Shown here: piece by piece, positions 5,666-14,496 of the stretch | How the letters are laid out: every line of letters starts with the position of its first letter | Numbering within the stretch: the first letter of the stretch is position 1 | From: Clostridia bacterium | GTDB taxonomy: Bacteria > Bacillota_A > Clostridia > Christensenellales > Aristaeellaceae | DNA length: 15,841 nucleotides | Reading direction: 5' to 3' | NCBI GenBank assembly: GCA_017530275.1 | Contig: JAFXMP010000058.1 | Span: 1 to 15,841 of the forward strand | Notes under the pieces: model-generated | The model's database searches: none | What the model was told of the DNA's origin: nothing | The model's input: only the letters and a program-made list of their open reading frames with translations | Translations under genes and position numbers: made by a program

Positions 5666-7075
5666 ATGAATGGAATGAACGATCAATACAAAAAACAGCT
5701 GTGCATCTCCGGCATCAAGCTGCTGCACTATGCTGCAGCCATCGCGCTATTCTACCTTTTCTGGATGCTGTTCCGATATGGCGCGCTGCTAGGCGTGGAG
5801 GACGTGGGCTTCCGGTACAACTTCTATGTTGCCGCCGGATACGCCGCGTGCCTGCTGTTTTTCAGCCGCACCTACAACGCCTATCTGCTGGGCTACACCC
5901 GGATCAGGATGCTGGTATTCCTACAGTTTCTGGCGCAGTTCTTTTCGGTTCTCATCGTCTATGGCGTCGTCTCCGTTGCCTGGAATGTCTGGAAAGCGCC
6001 GTTCTGGTTCCTGCCCATGCTGGTGTTGGACGGGCTGCTGGATATCGCTTGGTCCCGCTGGGGCAACGGATTATACTTCAAATTGTACCCCACCAAGAAA
6101 ACCATCCTGATTTACCGCTCCGAGCAGGACAGGAGCAGGCTGGGGAATCTGCGCGGAAAACCCACCGAACGGCTGTATCAAATCACGAAGGAGCTGCAAT
6201 ATGACGACAGCTTCCATGATCTCAAGCCCCTGCTGGCGGGTTACGACGCCGTGTTCGTCGCGGGCGTGAACAGCAAATGCCGCAATGGGATTCTGAAATA
6301 CTGCAAGGAACAGGGCATCCCCGGCTTCTTCCTGCCCCACGTGGGGGATGTGATCATGCAGGAAGCAGTGCATGTGCAGGCCTTCGACGCGCCGGTGCTG
6401 TACGTGGCAAGGAGCGAATTAAAGCCGGAATACCGCATTGCGAAGCGATTCTTCGATATCGCGGCTTCCCTGATCGGCATCGTGTTTCTGAGCCACGTCA
6501 TGCTGGCCATCGCCTTGGCGGTTCGTTTCTGCGACGGCGGGTCTGCCCTGTATAAGCAGGTGCGCCTGACCCGAAACGGAAAACGGTTTCAAATCCTCAA
6601 GTTCCGCTCCATGCGGGTGGACGCTGAAAAGGACGGCCCCCGCCTAAGCTCCGGTAAGGATGACGCCCGCGTCACCCCCGTGGGCCGCGTGATCCGTATG
6701 TGCCGCCTGGACGAGCTGCCTCAGCTTTTCAATATCCTGGCCGGGGACATGAGCTTCGTTGGCCCCCGACCGGAGCGCCCCGAAATCGCGGAGGAATACG
6801 AGAAAACCATTCCGGATTTCAAGCTCCGCCTCCAGGTCAAGGCCGGACTGACGGGCTACGCCCAGGTCTACGGCAAGTATAACACAGACCCTTATGAAAA
6901 GCTGCAGTTTGATCTGCTTTATATCAATAACATGGGCATACTGACTGATTTGAAGCTTCTCTTCGCCACAGCCGCAATCCTGTTTTTGGAAGAAAGCACG
7001 GAAGGGATCGAGCAGGGGGCGATTGGCAAAAGGAAAGAATTCAAACCGAAAAGAACACTGGGGAATCGAGAATGA
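5666..7075 (+). CDS. Initiating polyprenyl-phosphate sugar-phosphate transferase (WbaP/EpsE type)
   Basis: Starts the repeat unit by moving a sugar-1-phosphate from a nucleotide sugar to undecaprenyl phosphate at the membrane. The length of 469 fits the long form: four hydrophobic N-terminal helices (about 15-135), a nucleotide-binding-like middle domain from KKTILIYRS to DAPVLYV, a fifth membrane helix after KRFFDIAAS (from about 264), and the catalytic domain. Family motifs are all there: ILKFRSM, RLDELPQLFNIL (347-358), GDMSFVGPRPE (360-370) and the KAGLTGYAQVYG stretch. The sugar cannot be read from sequence. The start has no clear ribosome site, only a weak TGGA before a second ATG 9 bases later; the 41-base gap upstream holds nothing I recognise. 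It overlaps tagD by 4 bases (ATGA). Confidence 0.93.
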   Translation: MNGMNDQYKKQLCISGIKLLHYAAAIALFYLFWMLFRYGALLGVEDVGFRYNFYVAAGYAACLLFFSRTYNAYLLGYTRIRMLVFLQFLAQFFSVLIVYGVVSVAWNVWKAPFWFLPMLVLDGLLDIAWSRWGNGLYFKLYPTKKTILIYRSEQDRSRLGNLRGKPTERLYQITKELQYDDSFHDLKPLLAGYDAVFVAGVNSKCRNGILKYCKEQGIPGFFLPHVGDVIMQEAVHVQAFDAPVLYVARSELKPEYRIAKRFFDIAASLIGIVFLSHVMLAIALAVRFCDGGSALYKQVRLTRNGKRFQILKFRSMRVDAEKDGPRLSSGKDDARVTPVGRVIRMCRLDELPQLFNILAGDMSFVGPRPERPEIAEEYEKTIPDFKLRLQVKAGLTGYAQVYGKYNTDPYEKLQFDLLYINNMGILTDLKLLFATAAILFLEESTEGIEQGAIGKRKEFKPKRTLGNRE

Positions 7076-7485
7076 AACGAGTTATTACTTACGGAACATT
7101 TGATCTGTTACACTACGGGCATATCAATCTGCTTCGCCGTGCAAAGGCCTTGGGGGATTATCTGATAGTGGCCGTTTCTTCTGACGCCTTTAACCGGAAT
7201 GAAAAGCATAAGCAAAGCTACTTTTCCTATGATGAACGCAAAGCGTTGGTGGAAGCCATACGGTATGTAGATCTCGTGATCCCGGAAGAAAGCTGGGAAC
7301 AAAAAAAGACGGACGTGCACGAGTACAATATCGATACGTTTGTGATCGGTGACGACTGGAGCGGAAAATTCGATTTCCTGAAAGAGGAAGGCGTGGAGGT
7401 CGTTTATCTTCCGCGCACCCCGGAAATCAGCAGCAGCCTCATCAGAGAAGGTTTTTCCACGGCGAACCCGGCGGGATTGAGGTAA
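7072..7485 (+). CDS. tagD: Glycerol-3-phosphate cytidylyltransferase
   Basis: Makes CDP-glycerol from CTP and sn-glycerol 3-phosphate in the cytoplasm. The 137-residue size matches TagD/GCT (about 130). The nucleotidyltransferase signature GTFDLLHYGH gives HxGH at 14-17. A WSGKFD motif follows IGDD, and RTPEISSS (115-122) stands for the RTEGISTT of TagD, with Pro for Glu and Glu for Gly in the middle. The start overlaps the preceding stop as ATGA, so it is translationally coupled. Two genes on lies the glycerophosphotransferase that would use its product. Related cytidylyltransferases for ribitol phosphate or ethanolamine phosphate are less likely given that partner and the short length. Confidence 0.88.
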   Translation: MKRVITYGTFDLLHYGHINLLRRAKALGDYLIVAVSSDAFNRNEKHKQSYFSYDERKALVEAIRYVDLVIPEESWEQKKTDVHEYNIDTFVIGDDWSGKFDFLKEEGVEVVYLPRTPEISSSLIREGFSTANPAGLR

Positions 7486-7486
7486 C

Positions 7487-8620
7487 ATGCCGATGAAAAT
7501 CCTGTATGTGGCGACTGTAGTGAAAACGCATATCCGGGAATTCCACATCCCTTATTTGAAGATGTGCAAGGAGATGGGCTGGGAAACTGCTGTCGCTGCA
7601 AAAAACGATTATGAGAACCCCGCGGATTGCTTGATTCCTTATTGCGACGCTTATTATGATATTCCCTTTGAGAGAAACCCGCTTCATCCCGGCAACATCA
7701 GCGCGTTAAAGAAATTAAAAAGGATTTTTGACAGTGGACGCTTCGACATTATCCACTGTCATACCCCGGTCGGGGCGATGCTCACGCGGATGGCGGCGGG
7801 AAAGGCGCGCCGGAACGGCTGCAAGGTGTTTTATACAGCGCATGGCTTTCATTTTTATCGCGGCGCGCCGCTGATAAACTGGCTGCTGTACTACCCGGCT
7901 GAACGTCTGCTGGCCCGCAAAACGGATGTGCTGATTACAATTACCAAAGAGGACTATGAGCGCGCACGGCATTTTCGAGCGGGTCAGGTCAAGTATGTCC
8001 CGGGGGTCGGAATCGATCGCGGGCACTTCAAGCATGGCAGTCCGCAGAAGGCCGCCGCGCTGAGGGATGAGCTGGGTATCCCTTCGGAGGCTAAGGTTCT
8101 GCTTGCGGTTGGAGAGGCTAACGCAAACAAGAACCACAAAACCGTCATACAGGCACTGCCGGATTTCCCCGGCCTGTGGTTTGTCCTGTGCGGTTCCGGG
8201 CCGCTGCTGTCGGAATACCGGGAGCTTGCTCTTCAGATAGGCGTGAGTGACCGCGTTGTTCTGGCAGGGTACAGGACGGATACATCGGTTTTTTACAGCA
8301 TGGCGAATCTGTTTATCCTGCCCTCCATTCGGGAAGGTCTTCCGCTTTCGTTAATGGAAGCCATGGCCGCGGAGCTGCCTTGCGTCGCTTCCCGCAACCG
8401 GGGAACGGCTGAGCTGCTGGAGGGCAGCAAGCTTCTGTTTCGCGTTTCTGACGCGGAAGACATGAAGGAAAAGCTCCGGATTGCTATTAACACCGACTGC
8501 TCTGAGGAAGTAAAAAGAAACAGTGAGCGTCTTGAAAACTATGATTTAGCGCATTCACTCGGCTTGATTAAAAGATTTTATGTGGAATCGATACAGCGCA
8601 TTGGAGACATAAAGCTATGA
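7487..8620 (+). CDS. Family 4 glycosyltransferase (EpsD/CapM-like)
   Basis: A retaining GT-B enzyme expected to add one sugar to the lipid-linked repeat unit on the cytoplasmic face. The N-terminal domain opens with KILYVATVVKTHIREFH, includes the FDIIHCHTPVGA strand and TAHGFHFYRGAP, a pattern frequent in EPS-type GT4 proteins. The C-terminal domain has GEANANKNHKTVI and the nucleotide-sugar-binding motif REGLPLSLMEAMA, with the paired glutamates 283 and 291. The length of 377 is normal. The start at 7487 lies one base after the tagD stop; an ATG at 7493 is an alternative, and GAGG (7479-7482) could serve either. The 3' end overlaps the next gene as ATGA. Donor and acceptor are unknown. Confidence 0.9.
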   Translation: MPMKILYVATVVKTHIREFHIPYLKMCKEMGWETAVAAKNDYENPADCLIPYCDAYYDIPFERNPLHPGNISALKKLKRIFDSGRFDIIHCHTPVGAMLTRMAAGKARRNGCKVFYTAHGFHFYRGAPLINWLLYYPAERLLARKTDVLITITKEDYERARHFRAGQVKYVPGVGIDRGHFKHGSPQKAAALRDELGIPSEAKVLLAVGEANANKNHKTVIQALPDFPGLWFVLCGSGPLLSEYRELALQIGVSDRVVLAGYRTDTSVFYSMANLFILPSIREGLPLSLMEAMAAELPCVASRNRGTAELLEGSKLLFRVSDAEDMKEKLRIAINTDCSEEVKRNSERLENYDLAHSLGLIKRFYVESIQRIGDIKL

Positions 8621-9798
8621 ACCGGTTATCTTATCTTTTGAAATCGTCAAGGCTTTTGTACGAGATCTATTTTTTTGTCATGTCCGCGCTGCTGAAAATG
8701 CTTGGGATACTTGTGGGATATGATGCAAAACTGATTCTATTCAACTGCTTCGGCGGAAAGCAATATGCGGACAGCCCCAAAGCGATCTATGAAAGCATGC
8801 TGTCAGACCCCCGGTTTGACGGCTATAGGTTTGTATGGGCGCTGCACGCGCCTGAGAGATTCAGTATTCCCGGCAGGTCGAGCGTGATCAAAGCGGACAG
8901 TTTCAAATACTTTGTTACCGCACTGAGAGCGGGCATATGGATAACGAATTCCTCCATGGAAAGAGGGCTGAGCTTTAAGAAAAAGAAAACGCTTTGCTTC
9001 AATACCTGGCACGGGACGCCGATCAAAACTATGGGCGCGGACATAAAGGAGGAAAACCTCTCATTTAAAAGCCGCGTTTTGGTTCGCGCGGATATCATGT
9101 GCGCGCAGGGTCAATACGATGTGGACGTTTTTTCGCGCGCCTTCCGGCTTCCGGTGTCTCATTTCCGCATGACCGGACTTCCAAGAAACGATATTCTGGC
9201 GTCATATACACCGGAAATGGTATGCAGGATAAAAGAAAAGCTGGGCATCGGAAAAGAAAAAACCGTCCTTTTGTACGCGCCCACTTTCCGCGAATACGCA
9301 CGGGGAGAATCCAACGAGATTGTGTTAGATATTCCCATGAATCTGAGCAAGTGGCAGGAGGCGCTGGGAGATCGCTTTGTCGTTCTGTTCAGGGCACATT
9401 ATGAAGTTGCCAAGCATATGAAGTTGGCAGGATATCCCGTGTTCCTGGATATGTCCGCCTATCCGGATCTGAACGAGCTGATGATCGTTTCGGATGCGTT
9501 GATTTCGGATTACTCCAGCATTTTCTTTGATTATTCTATCATGGGCAAGCCTATGTACTGCTTTGCTTACGATATGCGTGAATATGGCGATAACCGGGGA
9601 ATGTATTTGCGCCTGACGGACGAGCTGCCGTGCGAGGTTCATCAGCGGGAGGACAGCCTGATTGACCAGCTTTTGAAAATCGATGAGGAAAAAGAGGCGC
9701 TCAGCCGCAGAACGGTGCTTTTCCAGCGTAAATATGTAACAGAATTCGGTCATGGCGCGAAAAAATGCTGCGATGCCATTGCTGGGATGAATCGCTGA
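8617..9798 (+). CDS. CDP-glycerol glycerophosphotransferase (TagB/TagF family)
   Basis: Transfers glycerol phosphate from CDP-glycerol to an acceptor. The length of 393 is that of the catalytic core without the extra N-terminal domain of full TagF. Core motifs are FNTWHGTPIKTMG (His132 in HGTP), LLYAPTFRE, LFRAHY (His261) and ISDYSSIFFDY (296-306) followed by MGKPMYCFAYD. The short N-terminal hydrophobic stretch (about 15-35) may bind membrane. With tagD two genes before, the pathway for glycerol-phosphate decoration is complete in this operon. Capsule loci of other Gram-positive bacteria, such as some pneumococcal serotypes, use such a pair to attach glycerol phosphate to the repeat unit. 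Main-chain poly(glycerol phosphate) synthesis cannot be excluded, but the Wzx/Wzy context makes decoration more likely. Confidence 0.88.
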   Translation: MNRLSYLLKSSRLLYEIYFFVMSALLKMLGILVGYDAKLILFNCFGGKQYADSPKAIYESMLSDPRFDGYRFVWALHAPERFSIPGRSSVIKADSFKYFVTALRAGIWITNSSMERGLSFKKKKTLCFNTWHGTPIKTMGADIKEENLSFKSRVLVRADIMCAQGQYDVDVFSRAFRLPVSHFRMTGLPRNDILASYTPEMVCRIKEKLGIGKEKTVLLYAPTFREYARGESNEIVLDIPMNLSKWQEALGDRFVVLFRAHYEVAKHMKLAGYPVFLDMSAYPDLNELMIVSDALISDYSSIFFDYSIMGKPMYCFAYDMREYGDNRGMYLRLTDELPCEVHQREDSLIDQLLKIDEEKEALSRRTVLFQRKYVTEFGHGAKKCCDAIAGMNR

Positions 9799-9825
9799 CA
9801 ATAGGGTCGAGAGGAATCGAAATCA

Positions 9826-10974
9826 ATGGATGTACGTGAAAAAAGACCTATCAGGATATTGCATGTCTTGACCGCGATGAACCGGGCGGGGGCGGAAACC
9901 ATGCTGATGAATCTCTTGCGGATGATCGACAGGAACAGCGTGCAGTTCGATTTCGCGGTAACGGCGGAGGGGCGCTGCGATTACGACGAGGAAATCCTCT
10001 CTTTGGGCGGGAAAATCATTCATTACCCGAAGTACACAGGGAAAAACCACTTAGCTTATCAGAAATGGTGGAATGTTTTTTTTCAGGCACATCCGGAGTA
10101 TCGAATTGTCCATGGCCATATCGGCAGCACGGCATCCATCTATCTAAAAATCGCAAAGCAATATGGCCGCTTTACCATCGCGCACAGTCACAGTACTGGA
10201 GGAAAAGCAAATATCCACGATTGGCTTTATAAGATCATGTCATTCAATACAAGATATATCGCCGATTTCTTTATAGGCTGTTCAGCCGAGGCAATCGTTA
10301 GCAGATACGGCAAAAAGATTGCCGCTCAGACAGAAAAATGCTGCATACTGAAAAACGGGATCGACACTGAACAATATGCGTTCAGCGAAGAGAAAAGCCG
10401 CAGCGTCAGAAATGCGCTCGGCCTGGGGCAGGATGCCCTGGTGATTGGCACGGCAGGGCGTTTTTCCGAGGCAAAAAATCCTTTTTTTATGGTGGATATT
10501 CTGGCGGAGCTGAAAACGAGAAAACCGGATTTCCGTTTTCTCTGGGCGGGAACGGGAGAGCTGAAAGACAAAGCAGAAGCGTATATCGCAAGCAGGGATC
10601 TGCAAGAAAACATCCTGCTTCTGGGCGTCAGAGACGATATTCCCGCTCTCCTACAGGCTTTGAACGTGTTTATCCTCCCCTCCAGGTTTGAGGGGCTTCC
10701 GGTGATCGGAGTGGAAGCCCAGGCCGCGGGCGTTCCCTTCCTTTGCAGCGACAGGGTGTCCCGGGAACTGAACATCAGCAAATGCGTAACTTTTCTTCCG
10801 ATTACCGAGCCGCGGCTTTGGGCGGATAGCATTATGCGGGAAAGCATATTCAGGAGGGTGCCGAACGCCCTCTCGGATGTGGTCAAAGCCGGGTACGATG
10901 TTCGTGAAACGGCAAGGTGGCTGACGGCGCTGTATGAGAAAAAGGTCTGCGAAAAAACGGGAGTGAATAGCTGA
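9826..10974 (+). CDS. Family 4 glycosyltransferase (EpsF-like)
   Basis: Second GT-B retaining glycosyltransferase, 382 residues. It begins RILHVLTAMNRAGAETMLMN, the NRGGAE-type glycine-rich entry typical of EpsF-like GT4 proteins, then has VHGHIGSTASIYL and IAHSHSTGG. The second domain contains GTAGRFSEAKNP and the donor site FEGLPVIGVEAQAAG with paired glutamates 289 and 297. GAGAGGA lies 10 bases before the ATG. It follows the glycerophosphotransferase by 27 bases and is one base from the polymerase gene. The linkage made is unknown. Confidence 0.9.
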   Translation: MDVREKRPIRILHVLTAMNRAGAETMLMNLLRMIDRNSVQFDFAVTAEGRCDYDEEILSLGGKIIHYPKYTGKNHLAYQKWWNVFFQAHPEYRIVHGHIGSTASIYLKIAKQYGRFTIAHSHSTGGKANIHDWLYKIMSFNTRYIADFFIGCSAEAIVSRYGKKIAAQTEKCCILKNGIDTEQYAFSEEKSRSVRNALGLGQDALVIGTAGRFSEAKNPFFMVDILAELKTRKPDFRFLWAGTGELKDKAEAYIASRDLQENILLLGVRDDIPALLQALNVFILPSRFEGLPVIGVEAQAAGVPFLCSDRVSRELNISKCVTFLPITEPRLWADSIMRESIFRRVPNALSDVVKAGYDVRETARWLTALYEKKVCEKTGVNS

Positions 10975-10975
10975 T

Positions 10976-12121
10976 ATGACTTTGTTTTTCATCTGCGGCT
11001 GCTATGTGATCGCGCTTTTTCTTTCCGTTCAAATCGCTTCAGGACAATACGCGCAAATGATCCAGGTGAACGAAGAAAACAGTATGAATGGCCTGGCGCC
11101 AGTCAAAACCAGCTATAAACTCACGATTCCCGCTGCTGTTTTTATCGCTCTGCTGTTTACGCTGCACAACGTGATCGTTACCCAGTTCAACCCAAACCCT
11201 GTGGGAGACCGGCTGAATTATACGATCGCGTTTCTGGGCATCAGGAATACAGGCAGCGCGGGACTCAACTGTGTCATTGGTTTTCTGCAGCGCTTTACGT
11301 CGAACGCGCACATTCTGTTTTATGTATCCACGTTTCTATCGATGCTGATAACGGTCGCCGCGTACCGAATCAGCGAGGAAGCCGCTCCCAACGCTCTATT
11401 CTTTTTGCTGATAACGCAGTATGTTTTCTTCTCGTTTTCTGGCGTCAAGCAGTGCTATACCAATGCGTTTGCTTCGCTTTGCATCGTCCTGGCGCTTCGC
11501 GGGCATGGATGGAAGGATACGCTGTTCAGCCTCGCGCTGATTGCATTGGCGATCTGGTTTCATCCTACAGGCTATTTCCTGATCCCGCTGTATCTGCTAA
11601 TCAAAATCAAAAAAACATGGGCGGTGAACATAGCGGCATTTTTCATCATGCTTGCCACAAGCGTGTTTTTTGAGCCGCTGCTGCTTCGTTTCGCTTCTTC
11701 TATCGCGCCGTACGTGCCCAATCTTGCGTATAAGATTTATTCATATATTGGTGAAAACGCGGCCGAAGCACTGCAGAATGGCGGTTCCATGACTGTGCTG
11801 AAGGGCATCCCCTACTACATTATTATGTTTATCGGATGGAAGAGACGCTCCGCGCTGCTGGACAAAATCAATCATTATGACGATTACCTTCTGTTGACCG
11901 GCGTCATTTCGTTTATTTACGTGGCTTCCATATATAATAGCTGGATTTATAGGCTCGCGTATCTGCTCTATCTTCCGGTTGCCGTTTTCTTCGTGCAGAT
12001 CATGCAATATGAAGAGGATGATAACAACTATTCTATCGTCTATACGGCCGTCATGGGAACCTGCGCCATTCTGACCCTGCGCTATCTTGCAATGATCTTT
12101 TTGCAATACGGGGGGTTTTGA
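10976..12121 (+). CDS. EpsG-family repeat-unit polymerase (Wzy-like)
   Basis: A 381-residue integral membrane protein with about ten hydrophobic segments. It shows the EpsG-type GDRLNY motif (77-82) after the first outer segment, a FSFSGVKQCYTNAFASLCIVLAL stretch where EpsG proteins have an R/KQ-containing helix, and a following WFHPTGYFLIPLYLLI. The family is thought to polymerise repeat units on the outer face of the membrane. It is the only candidate polymerase in the locus, next to one flippase, as expected for a Wzx/Wzy pathway. Its ATG lies one base after the stop of the preceding GT4, and its TGA overlaps the next ATG by one base. Sequence identity within this family is always low, so the exact class is less sure than the membrane nature. 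Confidence 0.8.
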   Translation: MTLFFICGCYVIALFLSVQIASGQYAQMIQVNEENSMNGLAPVKTSYKLTIPAAVFIALLFTLHNVIVTQFNPNPVGDRLNYTIAFLGIRNTGSAGLNCVIGFLQRFTSNAHILFYVSTFLSMLITVAAYRISEEAAPNALFFLLITQYVFFSFSGVKQCYTNAFASLCIVLALRGHGWKDTLFSLALIALAIWFHPTGYFLIPLYLLIKIKKTWAVNIAAFFIMLATSVFFEPLLLRFASSIAPYVPNLAYKIYSYIGENAAEALQNGGSMTVLKGIPYYIIMFIGWKRRSALLDKINHYDDYLLLTGVISFIYVASIYNSWIYRLAYLLYLPVAVFFVQIMQYEEDDNNYSIVYTAVMGTCAILTLRYLAMIFLQYGGF

Positions 12122-13029
12122 TGATGGAAAATGACAGCTGTTTTCTGACTGTTTTAACCCCGACTTTCAATAGAAAGGATAAGCTGCCACGGCTCGCGGA
12201 CAGCTTGAACGCGCAGACGGACAAGGAATTCCAATGGCTTGTGATCGACGACGGAAGCAGCGATCATACGGATGAATATATCCGCCAATTTCAGCCGCAG
12301 GGGTTTTCCGTTGATTACCGTTACAAGGAAAACGGCGGAAAGCATACCGCTCTCAATTATGCGCATCCCTATATCAAGGGCAGCTATGTTTGTGTCGTTG
12401 ACAGCGACGATACATTGACGCCGGATGCGGTAGCGACGATTCGAGATGCAATCCTCACATGCGGAAAGGATCCGATGCTTGCCTGCTTTTCTTTTCAAAG
12501 GGGAATCAACCCGAACAATGCGCTGGTAAAAGGAATGCCTGATGTGCCGGTGATATCCAATCATATCGATTTCCGTCTGAATGGCGGGCGGTTTGGCGAC
12601 TGCTGTGAGGTCGTGCGCACAGATGTTCTGGAAGCGTATCCATTCCCGGAATTTTCCGGCGAACATTTTATCAGCGAGGGATATTTCTGGGTTCAAATGG
12701 CGAAAAAATACAAGACTTACTATTGCAGCCGAATCATTTACCTGTGCCAATATGAAGAAGGCGGATTGACGAAATCCGGAAGAGGAATGCGGCTGCAATC
12801 GCCGCTTGGCGGCATGGCGGTATGCAACGCCTTTTTATCCGCCAGGAAAAAGCCCCGTTTGTGTGTCAGACTGACGCTCAAACAAACCTGGATGTATATT
12901 TGTTATGGGAAATACGCGGGCTTATCCTATCGACGGATGAAAAAAAAGTGCGAACGGCCAGGGCTGATGACGCTTAATTATCCGATCGGACTTTTGATAT
13001 ATCAGATATTCAGGAGGAAATATGGCTGA
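12121..13029 (+). CDS. Family 2 glycosyltransferase
   Basis: An inverting GT-A enzyme of about 302 residues. Motifs: LTVLTPTFNRKDKLPRL, VIDDGSSDHTD (41-51), ENGGKHTALNYAH and the metal site VDSDD (93-97). The ENGGKH form marks a GT2 subgroup common in Firmicutes capsule loci. The second half (from about 150) is the acceptor domain with FISEGYFWVQM, where the catalytic base is expected. No membrane helix is obvious. Three possible starts, TTG 12118, ATG 12121 and ATG 12124, follow a GGGGGG run; the ATGs are better spaced (5 and 8 bases). The start overlaps the polymerase stop. Sugar specificity is unknown. Confidence 0.9.
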   Translation: MMENDSCFLTVLTPTFNRKDKLPRLADSLNAQTDKEFQWLVIDDGSSDHTDEYIRQFQPQGFSVDYRYKENGGKHTALNYAHPYIKGSYVCVVDSDDTLTPDAVATIRDAILTCGKDPMLACFSFQRGINPNNALVKGMPDVPVISNHIDFRLNGGRFGDCCEVVRTDVLEAYPFPEFSGEHFISEGYFWVQMAKKYKTYYCSRIIYLCQYEEGGLTKSGRGMRLQSPLGGMAVCNAFLSARKKPRLCVRLTLKQTWMYICYGKYAGLSYRRMKKKCERPGLMTLNYPIGLLIYQIFRRKYG

Positions 13030-13074
13030 AAGGCGTATCTTTTTTGAATAAAACGCGGTTAGGAGCACATGAGA

Positions 13075-14475
13075 ATGGACAGAAAATATAAGCATTTGCT
13101 GAAAGATACAGCCATTTTTGCAATCGGGAGCTTGGGTTCAAAAGCGATTCTGTTCTTTATGGTTCCTTTATATACAAACTATTTGTCCACGGCGGAATAT
13201 GGCACGGCGGATTTAGTGGCGGTTTTTTCGGCGCTGATTATTCCAGTTGTGTCATTGTCCATTGAAAAGGCCGTGATTCGGTTTGGTATGAAGCGGGATG
13301 TTTCCAAGGAACAGGTGCTTCTTTCCGCTGCATTTGTTTCTGTTTGCGCCATTGCAGCAACGGTGTGCATCATGCCGCTTCTCGGATTCTATCAGGCTAT
13401 TTCGGAATGGCGGGTATACCTTGCCGCGCATATTATCCTATCCGTTATTGCGGAGATTGAAAGAGCATATTTAAAAATGAAAGACCTGAATAAAGCCTTT
13501 TCCATGATCGGCATCTGTCAGACGGTTGTTTTGGCGTTGGCAAACGTTCTTCTGCTGACGGTATTCCGAATGGGCGTGAAAGGATATCTGATATCAAATA
13601 TTCTTTCCGTCCTGTCCAGCGTGATCCTTTGCTTTTTTGTCGGCAGAATATACCAGGATCTTCGGGGCGTCCGAATAAACTGGGCATTGCTGCGGCAGAT
13701 GATTCGATACGCCGCGCCGCTTATCCTAAGCGGTATTTCCTGGTGGATCCTTCACGCTTCGGATAAGGTGATGATCGAGTGGCTCGTCGGCGCTTCCGTG
13801 CTGGGCATATATACTGCGGCGACGAAGCTTCCCTCCCTGATTCATGTGATAATTGGCATCTTTAACCAGGCGTGGGGCCTGTCTTCCATTCGGGAAACGG
13901 AGACAGACAACGCGCAGGGCTATTATGCTTCTGTTTTTGATCGGTTTTCTTTTGTTCTGTTCGGGGCCGGAATTGTCTTTATTGCGCTTTCAAAGCCCTT
14001 TATGCGTATTTATGTAGGGCAAGCCTTTCAGGAATCGTGGAAATACACCCCGTTTTTGCTTTTTGCCGCTGTTTTCTATGCTTTATTCAGCTTTATGGGG
14101 TCGATATATGCCGCCTTGCAGCGCACAGTAAATGACATGCGTTTATCTTTTCTGTGCGCATGCTTGAATATCCTGATCAATTATTTCGGCATAAAACAGT
14201 ACGGCGCCAGCGGCGCTGTGATAGGAACAGCTGTTTCATATTTTGTGACTGCCGCCATCAGTATTTTTGATATAAGAAAATATGTGAGATTTGAAATCAA
14301 CTTAAAACGATATGCGGTCCATTCGGTATTGCTCTTCATGGCAGCCTGGTCGGTAACCTTTTCGGATTTCTATGTGATCATTTCTTTCATCTGTATAGGT
14401 TTCTTTTTCCTGGAAAACCGCCAAACAATACAAAGACTGTATGCGTGGGCAAAAACGATCAGAAAAGCTCGATAA
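13075..14475 (+). CDS. wzx: Wzx-type oligosaccharide flippase
   Basis: A polytopic membrane protein of 466 residues, with 12-14 hydrophobic segments spread over its whole length, as in the polysaccharide-transporter (MOP superfamily) proteins that flip undecaprenyl-linked repeat units. The N-terminus KDTAIFAIGSLGSKAILFF, then VPLYTNYLSTAEYGTADL, is a very common signature of Gram-positive Wzx proteins, as is SDKVMIEWLVGASVLGIYTAATKLP in the middle. The ATG at 13075 sits 9 bases from AGGAG; the ATG at 13069 is only 3 bases away and less likely. It follows a 45-base gap that holds no visible promoter or terminator. Confidence 0.92.
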   Translation: MDRKYKHLLKDTAIFAIGSLGSKAILFFMVPLYTNYLSTAEYGTADLVAVFSALIIPVVSLSIEKAVIRFGMKRDVSKEQVLLSAAFVSVCAIAATVCIMPLLGFYQAISEWRVYLAAHIILSVIAEIERAYLKMKDLNKAFSMIGICQTVVLALANVLLLTVFRMGVKGYLISNILSVLSSVILCFFVGRIYQDLRGVRINWALLRQMIRYAAPLILSGISWWILHASDKVMIEWLVGASVLGIYTAATKLPSLIHVIIGIFNQAWGLSSIRETETDNAQGYYASVFDRFSFVLFGAGIVFIALSKPFMRIYVGQAFQESWKYTPFLLFAAVFYALFSFMGSIYAALQRTVNDMRLSFLCACLNILINYFGIKQYGASGAVIGTAVSYFVTAAISIFDIRKYVRFEINLKRYAVHSVLLFMAAWSVTFSDFYVIISFICIGFFFLENRQTIQRLYAWAKTIRKAR

Positions 14476-14496
14476 AAAAAATAGGGATGGGAACAG

